Positions 54,225-63,821 of a DNA stretch of 64,000 nucleotides are shown one piece after another. The notes under the pieces are model-generated. The model saw nothing but the letters and a program-made list of their open reading frames with translations, did not search any database and was not told where the DNA came from. The position numbers and the translations under genes were made by a program. Every line of letters begins with the position of its first letter. Within the stretch, counting starts at the first letter, position 1. The stretch lies in NCBI RefSeq assembly GCF_016950255.1, contig NZ_JACGFN010000001.1, positions 2,294,001 through 2,358,000 on the forward strand, read 5' to 3'. The stretch comes from Pectobacterium brasiliense (lineage in GTDB: Bacteria > Pseudomonadota > Gammaproteobacteria > Enterobacterales > Enterobacteriaceae).

Positions 54225-54767
54225 ATGTCATCAGCCAATATTGATACCTCAGCAGATCTGCATCAGCTTTATTGTCAGCATCACGGCTGGCTGCAAGGAT
54301 TATTGCGCAAACGGCTGGGGAATCTGTGTGATGCGGCCGATCTGGCGCAGGATGTATTTTTACGGCTGTTGCTGAAACCGCGCCAGTTCGACAGCCACGC
54401 AGGCGCGCGAGCTTACCTGAGCGTGATGGCGCAGGGCATGTGCGTCGATCTCTGGCGCAAACGGGAAATTGAGCGCGTTTGGCTCACCTCATTAGCCGAA
54501 CAGCCGGAGCCGGTTGCCCTGTCGGCGGAAGACAGTAACATCATTCTCGAAACGCTGTATCAGGTTGATGCCATGCTGCGTGCGCTGCCGGAGAAGGTGC
54601 GCGCCGCCTTTATCATGGCGCAGGTACAGGGATTACCCTATCGGGAAATTGCTACGGCGCTGGGCGTTTCCGAACGCATGGTGAAAAAATACATGGCGCA
54701 GGCCATGCTGCACTGTGTACTGCTGGAAGCGGAGATAGACGCGGACGGCCAGGCCGTTCATTCATGA
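54225..54767 (+). CDS. FecI-like extracytoplasmic-function sigma factor
   Basis: The 180-residue protein has sigma region 2 (HQLYCQHHGWLQGLLRKRLGNLCDAADLAQDVFLRLL) and region 4 (LRALPEKVRAAFIMAQVQGLPYREIATALGVSERMVKKYMAQAM), the minimal architecture of iron-starvation ECF sigma factors. It should direct RNA polymerase to the downstream receptor promoter when the siderophore signal arrives. Its stop overlaps the FecR-like gene by 4 bp. A Fur box candidate precedes it. The ribosome binding site is weak. Confidence 0.9.
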   Translation: MSSANIDTSADLHQLYCQHHGWLQGLLRKRLGNLCDAADLAQDVFLRLLLKPRQFDSHAGARAYLSVMAQGMCVDLWRKREIERVWLTSLAEQPEPVALSAEDSNIILETLYQVDAMLRALPEKVRAAFIMAQVQGLPYREIATALGVSERMVKKYMAQAMLHCVLLEAEIDADGQAVHS

Positions 54768-55726
54768 ATAAGCCCAGCTTTATCGCCTTGCAGCAGGCAT
54801 CGCAATGGTACGCACAACTGTGCGATCGGGAACCTGACGATGAGCACTATCACCACTGGCGGCGCTGGATGGACGAAAGCGAAGAACATCGCCAAGCCTG
54901 GGAATACGTGCAAACGGTCAGCCAACGTTTCCAGCCGCTGCGTGGCGACAGTCAACAACCCGCGCTGAATACGCTGCTGCACAAGTCTGCACCGATGACT
55001 CGCCGCCGTGCGCTCAAGCTCACCGCATTGCTCAGCACTGGTTCTCTGCTGTCCTGGCTGACTTACCGCCACACGCCATTAAAAGGCTCACTGCTGGCGA
55101 TGACGGCCGATCATCACAGCGCGGTAGGAGAAATCAAATCGCTGACCTTACCGGACAACACCCGACTGTGGCTGAACACCGCCAGCGCGATTGATATCCG
55201 CTACAGCGACCAGCGTCGGGAAATCGCCCTGCTGGCGGGGGACATTCTGATTGATACTGCTGCCGACGCGCGCCCTTTCTTTGTCACCACCGCACAAGGG
55301 CGCTTGCAGGCGCTGGGCACGCGCTTCAGCGTCGCGCAAGAGCAGGACGCCACCACGCTGACCGTTTACCAACACGCGGTCGACGTCAGCGCCAAGTACG
55401 CCACCGCCGCGCGTCGGGTCAACGCGGGCTATCACCTGAGTTTTAACGCCGACGGCCAGGGTAACATCGTGCCCAACCCGCAGAGCGATGCCGACTGGTC
55501 ATACGGCGTGCTCCAGGCAAATAACATGCCGCTGGGTGACGTCGTGGCGCAGCTGTCCCGCTATCGCCACGGCTATCTGGCGTGCCAGCCTGCCATCGCG
55601 GATTTACGCGTGATGGGCACCTTCCCTTTAACCGATACCGACATGGCACTGAACATGCTGGCGCAGGCCTTCCCGGTCCGCATCCATCGCCGTTTTCCGT
55701 GGTGGGTGACTGTCGAGCCGCGCTGA
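54764..55726 (+). CDS. FecR-like sigma regulator
   Basis: The 320-residue protein has the N-terminal cytoplasmic sigma-binding domain (ALQQASQWYAQLCDREPDDE, WRRWMDESEEHRQAWEYVQ), a twin-arginine-like RRR at residues 80-82 directly before a membrane segment (about 84-99), and a periplasmic FecR domain (SAVGEIKSLTLPDNTRLWLNTASAIDIRY; GRLQALGTRFSVAQEQD) with a C-terminal STN-like half (DVVAQLSRYRHGYLACQPAIADLRVMGTFPLTDTDMAL). It should receive the signal from the receptor's N-terminal domain and release or activate the sigma factor. E. coli FecR is reported to be a Tat substrate, and the RRR-hydrophobic layout fits this. Confidence 0.9.
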   Translation: MNKPSFIALQQASQWYAQLCDREPDDEHYHHWRRWMDESEEHRQAWEYVQTVSQRFQPLRGDSQQPALNTLLHKSAPMTRRRALKLTALLSTGSLLSWLTYRHTPLKGSLLAMTADHHSAVGEIKSLTLPDNTRLWLNTASAIDIRYSDQRREIALLAGDILIDTAADARPFFVTTAQGRLQALGTRFSVAQEQDATTLTVYQHAVDVSAKYATAARRVNAGYHLSFNADGQGNIVPNPQSDADWSYGVLQANNMPLGDVVAQLSRYRHGYLACQPAIADLRVMGTFPLTDTDMALNMLAQAFPVRIHRRFPWWVTVEPR

Positions 55727-55742
55727 TATCGCCCTCTTTTTC

Positions 55743-55793
55743 GGATACCACTTTTTTTGGATACCGTTTTTTGGGATGCAGCCAAAAAATTTT
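55743..55793 (+). repeat. T-rich repeats and weak hairpin between fecR-like and receptor genes
   Basis: GGATACC followed by a T-run occurs at 55743 and 55759 (16-bp period), with a degenerate third copy at 55774. Overlapping the last, TTTTTTGG (55767-55774) can pair with CCAAAAAA (55782-55789) and is followed by TTTTCTCTTTT, giving a weak terminator-like element in the 151-bp gap. Confidence 0.5.
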
Positions 55794-55877
55794 CTCTTTT
55801 GAGTTCCCCTTTTTCCACTGTCGTTCGATTCACAGTAAAACCACCAATTTTTACTCTGGGTCAGAAGGCGAATTTTC

Positions 55878-58373
55878 ATGGCATTGATTCCATTTTTCTC
55901 TACACAGCGCACTCCTTCCAAACTGGCAATGGCCGTTCATCTGTTGCTGTGCGGCGCACCGCTGTTCGTGCACTCCACCGCAACGGCGGCAGAAACAGCA
56001 GCTGTGGCGGCAACAAAAACCTATTCCATCTCTGCCGGGCCACTTAACCAGCAGCTAAACCAATTTGCCACCCAGTCGGGCGTTTATCTGGTCGGCGATG
56101 CACAGTTGGCAACGGGGAAAACGGGGCCCTCTCTGCAAGGGAATTACAGCGTCGATGGCGGATTTTCGGCCCTACTGGCAGGAAGCGGACTTCAGGTGAT
56201 TCCGCAGCCTAACGGCGTCTGGCGCTTACAGAGAATACCGCAGGGAGATGAGATGCTGGTCGTAGCGGGCGTCAACCGCAACGGAGTGACCGAAGGCACC
56301 CAGTCCTACACCACGCGCAGCATGAACACCGCGACACAGCTGAACCTGTCGCCACGAGAAACGCCGCAGTCGGTGAGCGTCGTCACACGCCAGCGCATGG
56401 ACGATCAGAATATGACCTCGTTGGATGAGGCGATGAAGCAAACCACCGGCATTAACGTGGTCAATCAGAACAGCTATCAGGTGAAATACGAATCGCGCGC
56501 TTTCGTGATGGATAATATCAAGGAAGACGGGGTGAACTTCTCCAGCCAGAACAGCGTCTCCAACATGGGCGCAGTGCAGGCCTCCAGCGAATCGCCCGAT
56601 CTGGCAATTTATGACCGCGTCGAGATCCTGCGCGGGGCGTCCGGCCTGTCACAAGGTAATGGCGAACCCGGCGGCACCGTCAATCTGGTGCGTAAACAGC
56701 CTACCCACAACTTTCAGGCATCCGGCAGCATTGGCGCGGGCAGTTGGGATAATTACCGCAGCGAGCTCGATATCTCCGGGCCGCTGAACGACGATGCCAG
56801 CCTGCGCGGCCGTCTCGTTGGCGTCTATCAGGATAGGCAGAGCTTTAAAGATTACGAACACAGTGAAAGAAAAGTGCTGTTCGGCACGCTGGCCTACGAC
56901 CTGACACCGTCCACCACGGTGACTGGTGGCATTAACTGGCAGAAAACCCGGGGTGTACCTGATGTGTACGGCATCCCGTTCGCCACCAATAAAAGCAGCT
57001 TGAATCTACCGCGCTCCACCTATCTGGGCGCAAGCTGGAACCGCATTGAGTTTGAAAAAATTAACCCGTTTGTCGAACTGGAGCACCACTTCGATAACGA
57101 CTGGACGCTGAAAACCGCGCTGAACTATATCCATTCCCGCGCGGCCAGCAGCTATATCGGGATCATGAACGGTACAAGCGGCGTGAACCCAGCAACGGGA
57201 AATTCCTCGCTAAACAATAACCTGCGCTATGACAATAAGGCAGAACAGTGGGGTTACAACCTGAGCCTGAATGGTCCATTCGAGCTGCTGGGGCGCAGTC
57301 ACGAACTGGTGGTGGGCGGTGATTATCAGAAAGAGAGCTTCAATAACAATCACATCCGCATCAACAACACCAGCACCGTGAACATCTTCAACTGGCAGCC
57401 CAATTCGCTGGCAGAACCTGACTGGTCAAATACGAGTCTCTACAACAACCACTACAATGACCGCTTTAACTTGTATCAGCGCGGCGCGTTCGCCACGGCC
57501 AGATTCGAGCTGGCGGATGACTGGAAACTGATTCTGGGCGGCCGCTACAGCGCCTACAGTTACGATGAGTATTTCACTAACCATTTCCGCAATACGTCTT
57601 CACTCAGTAGCCTGCATGCCAGCAATGAGTTTGTCCCTTACGGCGGCCTGCTGTGGGACTTTGCCGACAACTACACCTGGTATCTGAGCTACGCCGAGAT
57701 CTACAAGCCGCAGAGCGAAAAAGATCGCAACGGTAAGCTGTTGCCCGCCATTACCGGCACCAACTATGAAACCGGTATAAAAGGCGAGTTCTTTGATGGC
57801 GATCTGAATACCTCGCTGGCGCTGTTCCGCATCATTCAGGCGAACCGTGCGATGGCCGTCGCGGATAGCTCGGTTTGCCTGATCGGGACAAGCTGCTCCC
57901 AGGCTCAAGGCGAAGTACGCAGCCAGGGTGTCGAGTTCGATATCACGGGCAAACTGGCCGAAGGCTGGCAGATTCAGGCGGGTTATACCCTGACCAACAG
58001 TAAATATCTTGAAGGCAGCGCGAGTGAAAGAGCCGCACAGTTCAGCCCGCGCACGCCGAAGCATATGTTCAAGCTCTACACCTCATACAATCTGCCGGGT
58101 GAGTTGAACCAATGGACGGTTGGCGCGGGTATGACGGCACAGACCGAGACGCAAACCTACCCTAACCGGGCTTACGGCCTGCATCAGGGCGGCTACACCC
58201 TGTTTAACGCCAATATCCGTTATCAACACAGCAAAAACCTGAGCTTCAATTTGGTGGGTAATAATCTGACGGATAAAACCTACTTCTTAAACCTGAACAA
58301 CCGCCATCTTAGCGGCAACAACTATTACGGCGACCCACGTAATTTCATGCTGACGGCGAAGTGGAATTTCTAA
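55878..58373 (+). CDS. TonB-dependent ferric siderophore receptor with signalling domain
   Basis: The 831-residue outer-membrane protein has a signal peptide (about residues 1-38), an STN signalling domain (about 50-115: YSISAGPLNQQLNQFATQSG through GSGLQVIPQPNGVWRL), a TonB box (EMLVVAGV, about 126-133), a plug (ETPQSVSVVTRQRMDDQNM, EILRGASGLSQGNGEPGGTVN) and a 22-strand barrel ending in KWNF with terminal Phe. The FhuE/FpvA-type plug and barrel sequences suggest a hydroxamate or mixed siderophore; the precise one is unknown. Siderophore binding should signal through the STN domain to the FecR-like protein. It follows the sigma and anti-sigma genes and precedes an ABC transporter. Confidence 0.9.
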   Translation: MALIPFFSTQRTPSKLAMAVHLLLCGAPLFVHSTATAAETAAVAATKTYSISAGPLNQQLNQFATQSGVYLVGDAQLATGKTGPSLQGNYSVDGGFSALLAGSGLQVIPQPNGVWRLQRIPQGDEMLVVAGVNRNGVTEGTQSYTTRSMNTATQLNLSPRETPQSVSVVTRQRMDDQNMTSLDEAMKQTTGINVVNQNSYQVKYESRAFVMDNIKEDGVNFSSQNSVSNMGAVQASSESPDLAIYDRVEILRGASGLSQGNGEPGGTVNLVRKQPTHNFQASGSIGAGSWDNYRSELDISGPLNDDASLRGRLVGVYQDRQSFKDYEHSERKVLFGTLAYDLTPSTTVTGGINWQKTRGVPDVYGIPFATNKSSLNLPRSTYLGASWNRIEFEKINPFVELEHHFDNDWTLKTALNYIHSRAASSYIGIMNGTSGVNPATGNSSLNNNLRYDNKAEQWGYNLSLNGPFELLGRSHELVVGGDYQKESFNNNHIRINNTSTVNIFNWQPNSLAEPDWSNTSLYNNHYNDRFNLYQRGAFATARFELADDWKLILGGRYSAYSYDEYFTNHFRNTSSLSSLHASNEFVPYGGLLWDFADNYTWYLSYAEIYKPQSEKDRNGKLLPAITGTNYETGIKGEFFDGDLNTSLALFRIIQANRAMAVADSSVCLIGTSCSQAQGEVRSQGVEFDITGKLAEGWQIQAGYTLTNSKYLEGSASERAAQFSPRTPKHMFKLYTSYNLPGELNQWTVGAGMTAQTETQTYPNRAYGLHQGGYTLFNANIRYQHSKNLSFNLVGNNLTDKTYFLNLNNRHLSGNNYYGDPRNFMLTAKWNF

Positions 58374-58421
58374 GCGAACGCGCCTGCCAGCCTCTGCTGG
58401 CAGGCCATCGCCCCATCCATT

Positions 58422-60170
58422 ATGCAAACGCTTAGACGCTTTTATTCACTGGTCGCGCCTTTCTGGCTGACTACACGTGCCACGTTGCTGTGGTTATTGC
58501 TGTTGCTGATTATGAGCCTGACGCTCTCCGTCGTGTGGATCAGCGTGCAGTACAATAACTGGAGCCGAGATTTTTACGACGCGCTGGCCGACTATTTTCA
58601 GCACGCGTCAGTCTACGATATGGCCGTGCGCTATCTGGCCTACACGCTGCTGTTCGTGCTGGTCATTATCTGCGGCAACTGGCTCAAGAAACAGCTGATT
58701 ATCCGCTGGCGCGATACCATGACGCACCAGTATGAGCAGGATTGGCTGCGCAATCACGCCCACTATCAGCTCAACTCAGGGCTGGATAACCCCGATCAGC
58801 GCATCGCGGAAGATATTCGCCTGCTGATCGAACAAAGCCTCGAACTCCTGCTCTCGTTGCTGAAAAACACCGCCCGTTTTTTCTCTTTCATCGCCATTCT
58901 CTGGCAGCTTTCCGGCGTCCATACCGTCACGTTGAGCGGCTACACCATCACAATACACGGCTATCTGGTGTGGATCGCGCTGGTTTACGCCGCCATCGCC
59001 AGCATGGTGACGCATCGGCTGGGGCACCGCTTGCACAAGCTGAATATTGAGCGTCAGCGAACAGAGGCCGACTATCGCGCCACGCTGCTGCGGGTACGGG
59101 ATAACAGCGAGCAGATTGCGTTCTACCAAGGGAGTGACGCCGAGCTGTTGCGGATGCGGCAGTATTTCCAGCCCATCGTGCAAAACTGGCAGCGTTTAAT
59201 GGCGCGGGAATTCCGGCTAGAGAGCTTTACGACCAGCTATTTCCGCTTCAGCCTGATTATCCCGGTGTTCGCTACCCTGCCGCTGTTTCTCGCCCGTCAG
59301 ATTAGCCTCGGGGCGATTATGCAGGCGCGCTCCGCCTTCGGCTATGTGCTGGATGCCTTTGGCTGGTTTATCGATGCCTATCGCCAATTGGTTCAGTGGT
59401 CTTCCACGATTGAACGGCTGTGGGAATTCCAGCACCGCTTACAGCAATTGCCGACGCCAGAGGCACCGTGCCATGAAGGCCATACTCTGCATATCAACGC
59501 CTTGTCTGTAGCGCGCCCAGATGGTTCGCCGTATTTCTCCCCGCTGACGCTCATGCTTCAGGCTGGCGAATGGGCGACGCTTAACGCAGCCAGCGGCACG
59601 GGAAAAACCACGCTGCTGCGGGCGCTGGCAGGGCTGTGGCCTGTTTCACAAGGAGACTGGTATTTCCCCGCAGGCCGCACGCTGTTTTTACCGCAAAAAG
59701 CCTATTTACCGCAGGATACGCTGCGTCAGGTCCTGTGTTATCCGCAGGCGCAGTTAGCGGATACTACACAGCTGATTGCGGTGCTGGAACAAACCGGGCT
59801 GACCGCGCTCATTCCCCGCTTGGACGACAAGGCGAACTGGAGTCGGGAACTATCGGGCGGCGAACAGCAGCGTCTATCGCTCGCGCGTGCACTACTGCTG
59901 CGCCCGACGCTGCTTTGTCTGGATGAAGCCACCAGCCAGCTTGATGACACAGCGGCGCTTCAACTGCTAGAGCACGTCAGAATCACGCTACCACAAACCA
60001 TTGTTTTGGCCGTCAGCCACCAGCCTGCCGTACAGTCCAGTTTCAAACATCAGGTCCGCTTAACGCCGCTCGAACCAGAGAAGAAAGCGCAAACAGAGAA
60101 TCACACAGACGAGCCTTCTGTTGCAGCGCCAGCGGCGGACAGTCAGCAGGTTGCTTACGGAAAGATGTGA
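58422..60170 (+). CDS. YddA-type ABC transporter, fused membrane and ATPase domains
   Basis: The 582-residue protein has an N-terminal SbmA/BacA-like membrane domain (about residues 10-330, with NNWSRDFYDALADYF, IIRWRDTMTHQYEQDWL and the NPDQRIAEDIRLLIEQS loop that mark this group) and a C-terminal nucleotide-binding domain: Walker A NAASGTGKTTLLRALAG near 388-396, signature LSGGEQQRLSLARALLLRP and Walker B LLCLDEATSQLDD. In E. coli yddA is next to the TonB receptor gene yddB, the same type of pairing. The role in siderophore use, whether uptake across the inner membrane or export, is not known. The gene starts 48 bp after the receptor. Confidence 0.87.
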   Translation: MQTLRRFYSLVAPFWLTTRATLLWLLLLLIMSLTLSVVWISVQYNNWSRDFYDALADYFQHASVYDMAVRYLAYTLLFVLVIICGNWLKKQLIIRWRDTMTHQYEQDWLRNHAHYQLNSGLDNPDQRIAEDIRLLIEQSLELLLSLLKNTARFFSFIAILWQLSGVHTVTLSGYTITIHGYLVWIALVYAAIASMVTHRLGHRLHKLNIERQRTEADYRATLLRVRDNSEQIAFYQGSDAELLRMRQYFQPIVQNWQRLMAREFRLESFTTSYFRFSLIIPVFATLPLFLARQISLGAIMQARSAFGYVLDAFGWFIDAYRQLVQWSSTIERLWEFQHRLQQLPTPEAPCHEGHTLHINALSVARPDGSPYFSPLTLMLQAGEWATLNAASGTGKTTLLRALAGLWPVSQGDWYFPAGRTLFLPQKAYLPQDTLRQVLCYPQAQLADTTQLIAVLEQTGLTALIPRLDDKANWSRELSGGEQQRLSLARALLLRPTLLCLDEATSQLDDTAALQLLEHVRITLPQTIVLAVSHQPAVQSSFKHQVRLTPLEPEKKAQTENHTDEPSVAAPAADSQQVAYGKM

Positions 60171-60190
60171 AGGGAAAAACAGGAAAAAAC

Positions 60191-60213
60191 AGCCCGGAGC
60201 GAACGTCCGGGCT
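60191..60213 (-). terminator. Terminator of the deo operon
   Basis: On the minus strand AGCCCGGA / TCCGGGCT forms an 8-bp stem with a 7-nt loop, followed by GTTTTTTCCTGTTTTT, 9 bp beyond the deoD stop. Confidence 0.88.
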
Positions 60214-60222
60214 AGCATGATA

Positions 60223-60942
60223 TTACTCGTTATCGCCCAGCAGAACGGATTCCAGCGCGATCTCGATCATCTCGTTAAACGTATTTTGACGCTCTTCTGA
60301 CGTGGTCTGCGCACCAGTACGAATGTGGTCAGAAACGGTACAGATGGCCAGCGCTTTCGCGCCGAACTCTGCCGCTACGCCGTAGATACCGGCTGCTTCC
60401 ATTTCCACACCCAGAATGCCGTATTTTTCCATCACGTCGAACATCTGTGGATCTGGCGTGTAGAACAGATCGGCGGAGAAGATGTTACCGACGCGGACAG
60501 AAACATCGCGAGCTTTGGCAGCATCAACGGCATTACGCACCATGTCGAAATCGGCAATCGCCGCGTAGTCGTGATCTTTGAAACGCATACGGTTCACTTT
60601 AGAATCCGTACAGGCACCCATGCCGATCACCACGTCACGCAGTTGAACATCTTCACGTACCGCGCCGCAGGAACCCACGCGGATGATCTTCTTCACGCCG
60701 AATTCGGTGATCAGTTCTTTCGCATAGATTGAGCAGGATGGGATCCCCATACCGTGCCCCATCACCGAAATTTTACGGCCTTTGTAAGTCCCCGTGAACC
60801 CTAACATGCCACGCACGTTGTTTACTTCACGGGCATCATCCAGAAAGGTTTCTGCAATGTACTTAGCGCGCAGCGGGTCGCCCGGCATCAGTACAACGTC
60901 CGCGAAATCACCCATTTCTGCATTAATATGTGGCGTAGCCAT
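60223..60942 (-). CDS. deoD: Purine nucleoside phosphorylase
   Basis: The 239-residue hexameric enzyme phosphorolyses purine (deoxy)nucleosides to the free base and (deoxy)ribose-1-phosphate. Length and sequence match the E. coli DeoD type: [44 protein letters not shown], the conserved [14 protein letters not shown] [12 protein letters not shown] and the active-site Asp in [10 protein letters not shown]. It is the last gene of deoC-deoA-deoB-deoD. The supply of purine bases links to the ghxP/hpx purine genes at the other end of the window in metabolism but not in regulation. Confidence 0.97.
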   Translation of the reverse strand: MATPHINAEMGDFADVVLMPGDPLRAKYIAETFLDDAREVNNVRGMLGFTGTYKGRKISVMGHGMGIPSCSIYAKELITEFGVKKIIRVGSCGAVREDVQLRDVVIGMGACTDSKVNRMRFKDHDYAAIADFDMVRNAVDAAKARDVSVRVGNIFSADLFYTPDPQMFDVMEKYGILGVEMEAAGIYGVAAEFGAKALAICTVSDHIRTGAQTTSEERQNTFNEMIEIALESVLLGDNE

Positions 60943-60989
60943 GCGTTTATTCCTTAATTAATCAAGTTTCACGTAAAAAACGGTGTGTT

Positions 60990-62213
60990 TTACAGTATCG
61001 ATTTGCCGTAGTCCATAGGCGACAGGCCAAAGTAGGCCGCGACCGTCTGCCCGATATCGGCGAAGGTTTCACGGTGGCCGTATGAGCCCGGCTTCACGTT
61101 CGGGCCATAGATCAACACCGGGACGTTCTCACGAGTGTGATCGGTACCGTGCCAGCTCGGATCACAGCCGTGGTCGGCCGTCAGAATCAGGATGTCATCG
61201 CTCTTCACGCGGGACAGCATTTCTGGCAGGCGACGGTCAAACAGCTCCAGCGCGGCAGCATAGCCCGGAATATCGCGGCGGTGGCCGTAGGCGGAATCGA
61301 AATCAACAAAGTTGGTAAACACGATGGTGTTGTCGCCCGCGCTATCCATTTCTTTCAGCGTGGCGTCAAACAACGCATCGATGCCGGTAGCCTTCACTTT
61401 TTTCGTGATACCGACCTGCGCGTAGATATCCGCAATCTTACCGACGGAAACCACTTCGCCACCTTTTTCATCCACCATTTTTTTCAGGATGGTCGGCGCA
61501 GGTGGTTCAACGGCCAGATCGTGACGGTTGCCGGTACGCTCGAAGTTGCCAGGTTTGTCGCCGATAAACGGACGTGCGATCACGCGCCCGATGTTGTAGC
61601 CGCCTTCGGTCAGCTCTTCGCGGGCAATCTCACACAGCTCGTACAGCTTATCCAGACCGAACGTTTCTTCATGGCAGGCAATCTGGAACACGGAATCCGC
61701 AGAGGTGTAGAAAATCGGCTTGCCGGTTTTCATGTGCTCTTCAGCCAACTGATCCAGAATCACCGTACCGGAAGAGTGGCAGTTGCCCAGATAGCCCGGC
61801 AGATTGGCGCGTTTTACCAGTTTATCCAGCAACTCCTGCGGAAAACTGTTTTCTTCATCTTTAAAATAGCCCCAGTCGAACAGGACAGGCACACCGGCAA
61901 TTTCCCAGTGACCAGACGGCGTATCTTTGCCCGAGGAGATTTCGCTGGCATGCGCGTAAGCACCGATGATGTCCGCGTTTTCATCCAGCCCTGGCGGGAA
62001 CGTTCCCGTTGAAGCCTCGGCGGCTTTACCCAGCCCCAGACGGCTCAGGTTCGGCAAATGCAGCTTGCCGCTGCGCCCTTTATCCGCCGTCCCCGCGGCA
62101 CACGCCTGAGCGATATGGCCCAGCGTATCCGAACCGACATCACCAAAACGTTCTGCATCAGCACTGCTGCCGATGCCAAACGAGTCAAGAACCATAATAT
62201 ATGCACGTTTCAT
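60990..62213 (-). CDS. deoB: Phosphopentomutase
   Basis: The 407-residue Mn-dependent enzyme of the alkaline phosphatase superfamily interconverts (deoxy)ribose-1- and 5-phosphate. Recognisable motifs are [17 protein letters not shown] (metal), [12 protein letters not shown] (phosphothreonine in the active site), [12 protein letters not shown] and [19 protein letters not shown] (metal). Length agrees with E. coli. It lies 47 bp upstream of deoD and 89 bp after deoA; the latter gap carries a 7-bp hairpin (CCCTGCC / GGCAGGG, 62245-62262) with no T-run. Confidence 0.97.
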   Translation of the reverse strand: MKRAYIMVLDSFGIGSSADAERFGDVGSDTLGHIAQACAAGTADKGRSGKLHLPNLSRLGLGKAAEASTGTFPPGLDENADIIGAYAHASEISSGKDTPSGHWEIAGVPVLFDWGYFKDEENSFPQELLDKLVKRANLPGYLGNCHSSGTVILDQLAEEHMKTGKPIFYTSADSVFQIACHEETFGLDKLYELCEIAREELTEGGYNIGRVIARPFIGDKPGNFERTGNRHDLAVEPPAPTILKKMVDEKGGEVVSVGKIADIYAQVGITKKVKATGIDALFDATLKEMDSAGDNTIVFTNFVDFDSAYGHRRDIPGYAAALELFDRRLPEMLSRVKSDDILILTADHGCDPSWHGTDHTRENVPVLIYGPNVKPGSYGHRETFADIGQTVAAYFGLSPMDYGKSIL

Positions 62214-62302
62214 TCTTTTTCTCCTGCGCAGCTATGCGCTAACGCCCTGCCGACAGGCAGGGGAAAATTAATTCAAGACGACCACTAAGCAGCCCTGTGC
62301 GC

Positions 62303-63631
62303 TCACGCTTCTGCGCTCACTCGACGATAAACCATCGGGGTCTTTTCTGGCGCGGTGTCGCCCAGTTGGATCGCAGCACGGACTTCATTCGCCGCCTGCT
62401 GCCACTGCGCTTCCGTATTGGCGTGGATCACCGCCAGCGGGCGCTGCGCGTCAACGCGCTCACCCAAACTGATCATGCTATCCAGACCGACACTATAATC
62501 GATCGTATCCGTGGCCTGACGGCGTCCGCCGCCCAGCGAAACGACAGCCATGCCTAGCGCGCGGGTATCCATTGCGGTCACGATGCCTTCACGCATCGCG
62601 AACACCGGCTTACTTAATGTCGCCACTGGCAAATAACGATCGTAGTGTTCGACAAAATCGCCCGGACCACGCTGTGCGGCAACCATGCGCCCAAAGACTT
62701 CGGCAGCTTTGCCGTTATCCAATACGGCTTCTAGACGTGAATGCGCGTCGTCCGACGAGCTTGCCAGTCCGCCCGCCAGCAGCATCTCGCCACATAGCGC
62801 CATAGTAACATCATACAGGCGCGGATTGCGGCTCTCTCCCGTCAGGAAACGCACGGCTTCCCGCACTTCCAGCGAGTTACCTGCGCTAGAGGCCAGCACC
62901 TGATTCATGTCCGTCAGCAATGCGCTGGTGCGGCATCCCGCATTGTTCGCTACGCCGACAATCGCCTGCGCTAACTGCTCGGACAGTTCATAGGTCGGCA
63001 TAAACGCCCCCGACCCCACTTTGACGTCCATCACCAGCGCATCCAGCCCTTCCGCCAGTTTCTTCGCCAGAATTGACGCAGTGATTAGCGGGATGGAATC
63101 GACCGTGGCGGTAATGTCACGCGTGGCGTAAAAGCGTTTATCCGCCGGAGCCAGCGAGGAGGTCTGCCCAATGATCGCGACGCCAACCTGCTGGATGATA
63201 CGGCGAAAATCTTCATCGTTCGGGAAAATATCCAGCCCCGGAATCGCTTCGAGCTTATCCAACGTGCCGCCGGTATGCCCTAAGCCGCGTCCGGAGATCA
63301 TCGGGACATAGCCCCCGCAGGCGGCGACCATCGGCCCCAGCATCAGCGAAGTCACATCCCCGACGCCGCCGGTAGAGTGTTTATCCACCAGCGGACCGTT
63401 CAGGTTCAGACTCTTCCAGTCCAGCACCGTGCCGGAGTCACGCATTGCCAGCGTCAGCGCCACGCGCTCATCCATCGACATGTCGTGAAAATAGATGGTC
63501 ATCGCCAGCGCCGCAATCTGGCCTTCGGAGACGGTATTGTCACGAATACCGTTGATAAAGAAGCGGATCTCTTCTTCGCTCAGAACTTTTCCGTCACGCT
63601 TCTTACGAATAATTTCTTGTATCAGAAACAA
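62303..63631 (-). CDS. deoA: Thymidine phosphorylase (TTG start)
   Basis: The 442-residue dimeric enzyme converts thymidine and phosphate to thymine and deoxyribose-1-phosphate. The family signature [21 protein letters not shown] is followed by [18 protein letters not shown] and [12 protein letters not shown], all matching E. coli DeoA. The best start is TTG 63631 (encoding [14 protein letters not shown]) with CAGGAG 8 bp upstream; E. coli deoA also starts with TTG. A GTG 12 codons earlier is less convincing. It lies 190 bp after deoC. Confidence 0.95.
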   Translation of the reverse strand: MFLIQEIIRKKRDGKVLSEEEIRFFINGIRDNTVSEGQIAALAMTIYFHDMSMDERVALTLAMRDSGTVLDWKSLNLNGPLVDKHSTGGVGDVTSLMLGPMVAACGGYVPMISGRGLGHTGGTLDKLEAIPGLDIFPNDEDFRRIIQQVGVAIIGQTSSLAPADKRFYATRDITATVDSIPLITASILAKKLAEGLDALVMDVKVGSGAFMPTYELSEQLAQAIVGVANNAGCRTSALLTDMNQVLASSAGNSLEVREAVRFLTGESRNPRLYDVTMALCGEMLLAGGLASSSDDAHSRLEAVLDNGKAAEVFGRMVAAQRGPGDFVEHYDRYLPVATLSKPVFAMREGIVTAMDTRALGMAVVSLGGGRRQATDTIDYSVGLDSMISLGERVDAQRPLAVIHANTEAQWQQAANEVRAAIQLGDTAPEKTPMVYRRVSAEA

Positions 63632-63741
63632 GGTTTGTACTCCTGATGAATTCTGATGTGGTTCCACAGCCTATCGCTGCGAGCACATTTGCTGTGGTGA
63701 TCCAACGCAGCCATGAATACAAATGCTTTTATAAACAATAT

Positions 63742-63801
63742 GTTGTCACGAATAGCGTTGTCACGAATCACGTCGTCAAAAATAAACTGTCACAAATAAA
63801 A
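63742..63801. repeat. Degenerate 15-bp tandem repeats between deoC and deoA
   Basis: GTTGTCACGAATAGC (63742-63756) and GTTGTCACGAATCAC (63757-63771) are adjacent and share 13 of 15 bases. Weaker copies follow: GTCGTCAAAAATAAAC (63772-63787) and TGTCACAAATAAAA (63788-63801). They lie just after the deoC stop in the operon's transcript. Confidence 0.65.
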
Positions 63802-63821
63802 TAGTGCGCCTGTGCGCGTGC

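Noticed and set aside
61137..62012. A 291-codon open frame opposite deoB
   Set aside because: Antisense to the intact deoB reading frame and without domain similarity.
62245..62262. Terminator between deoA and deoB
   Set aside because: The 7-bp hairpin has no T-run on the transcribed strand; A residues lie on the wrong side, and the genes form one operon.
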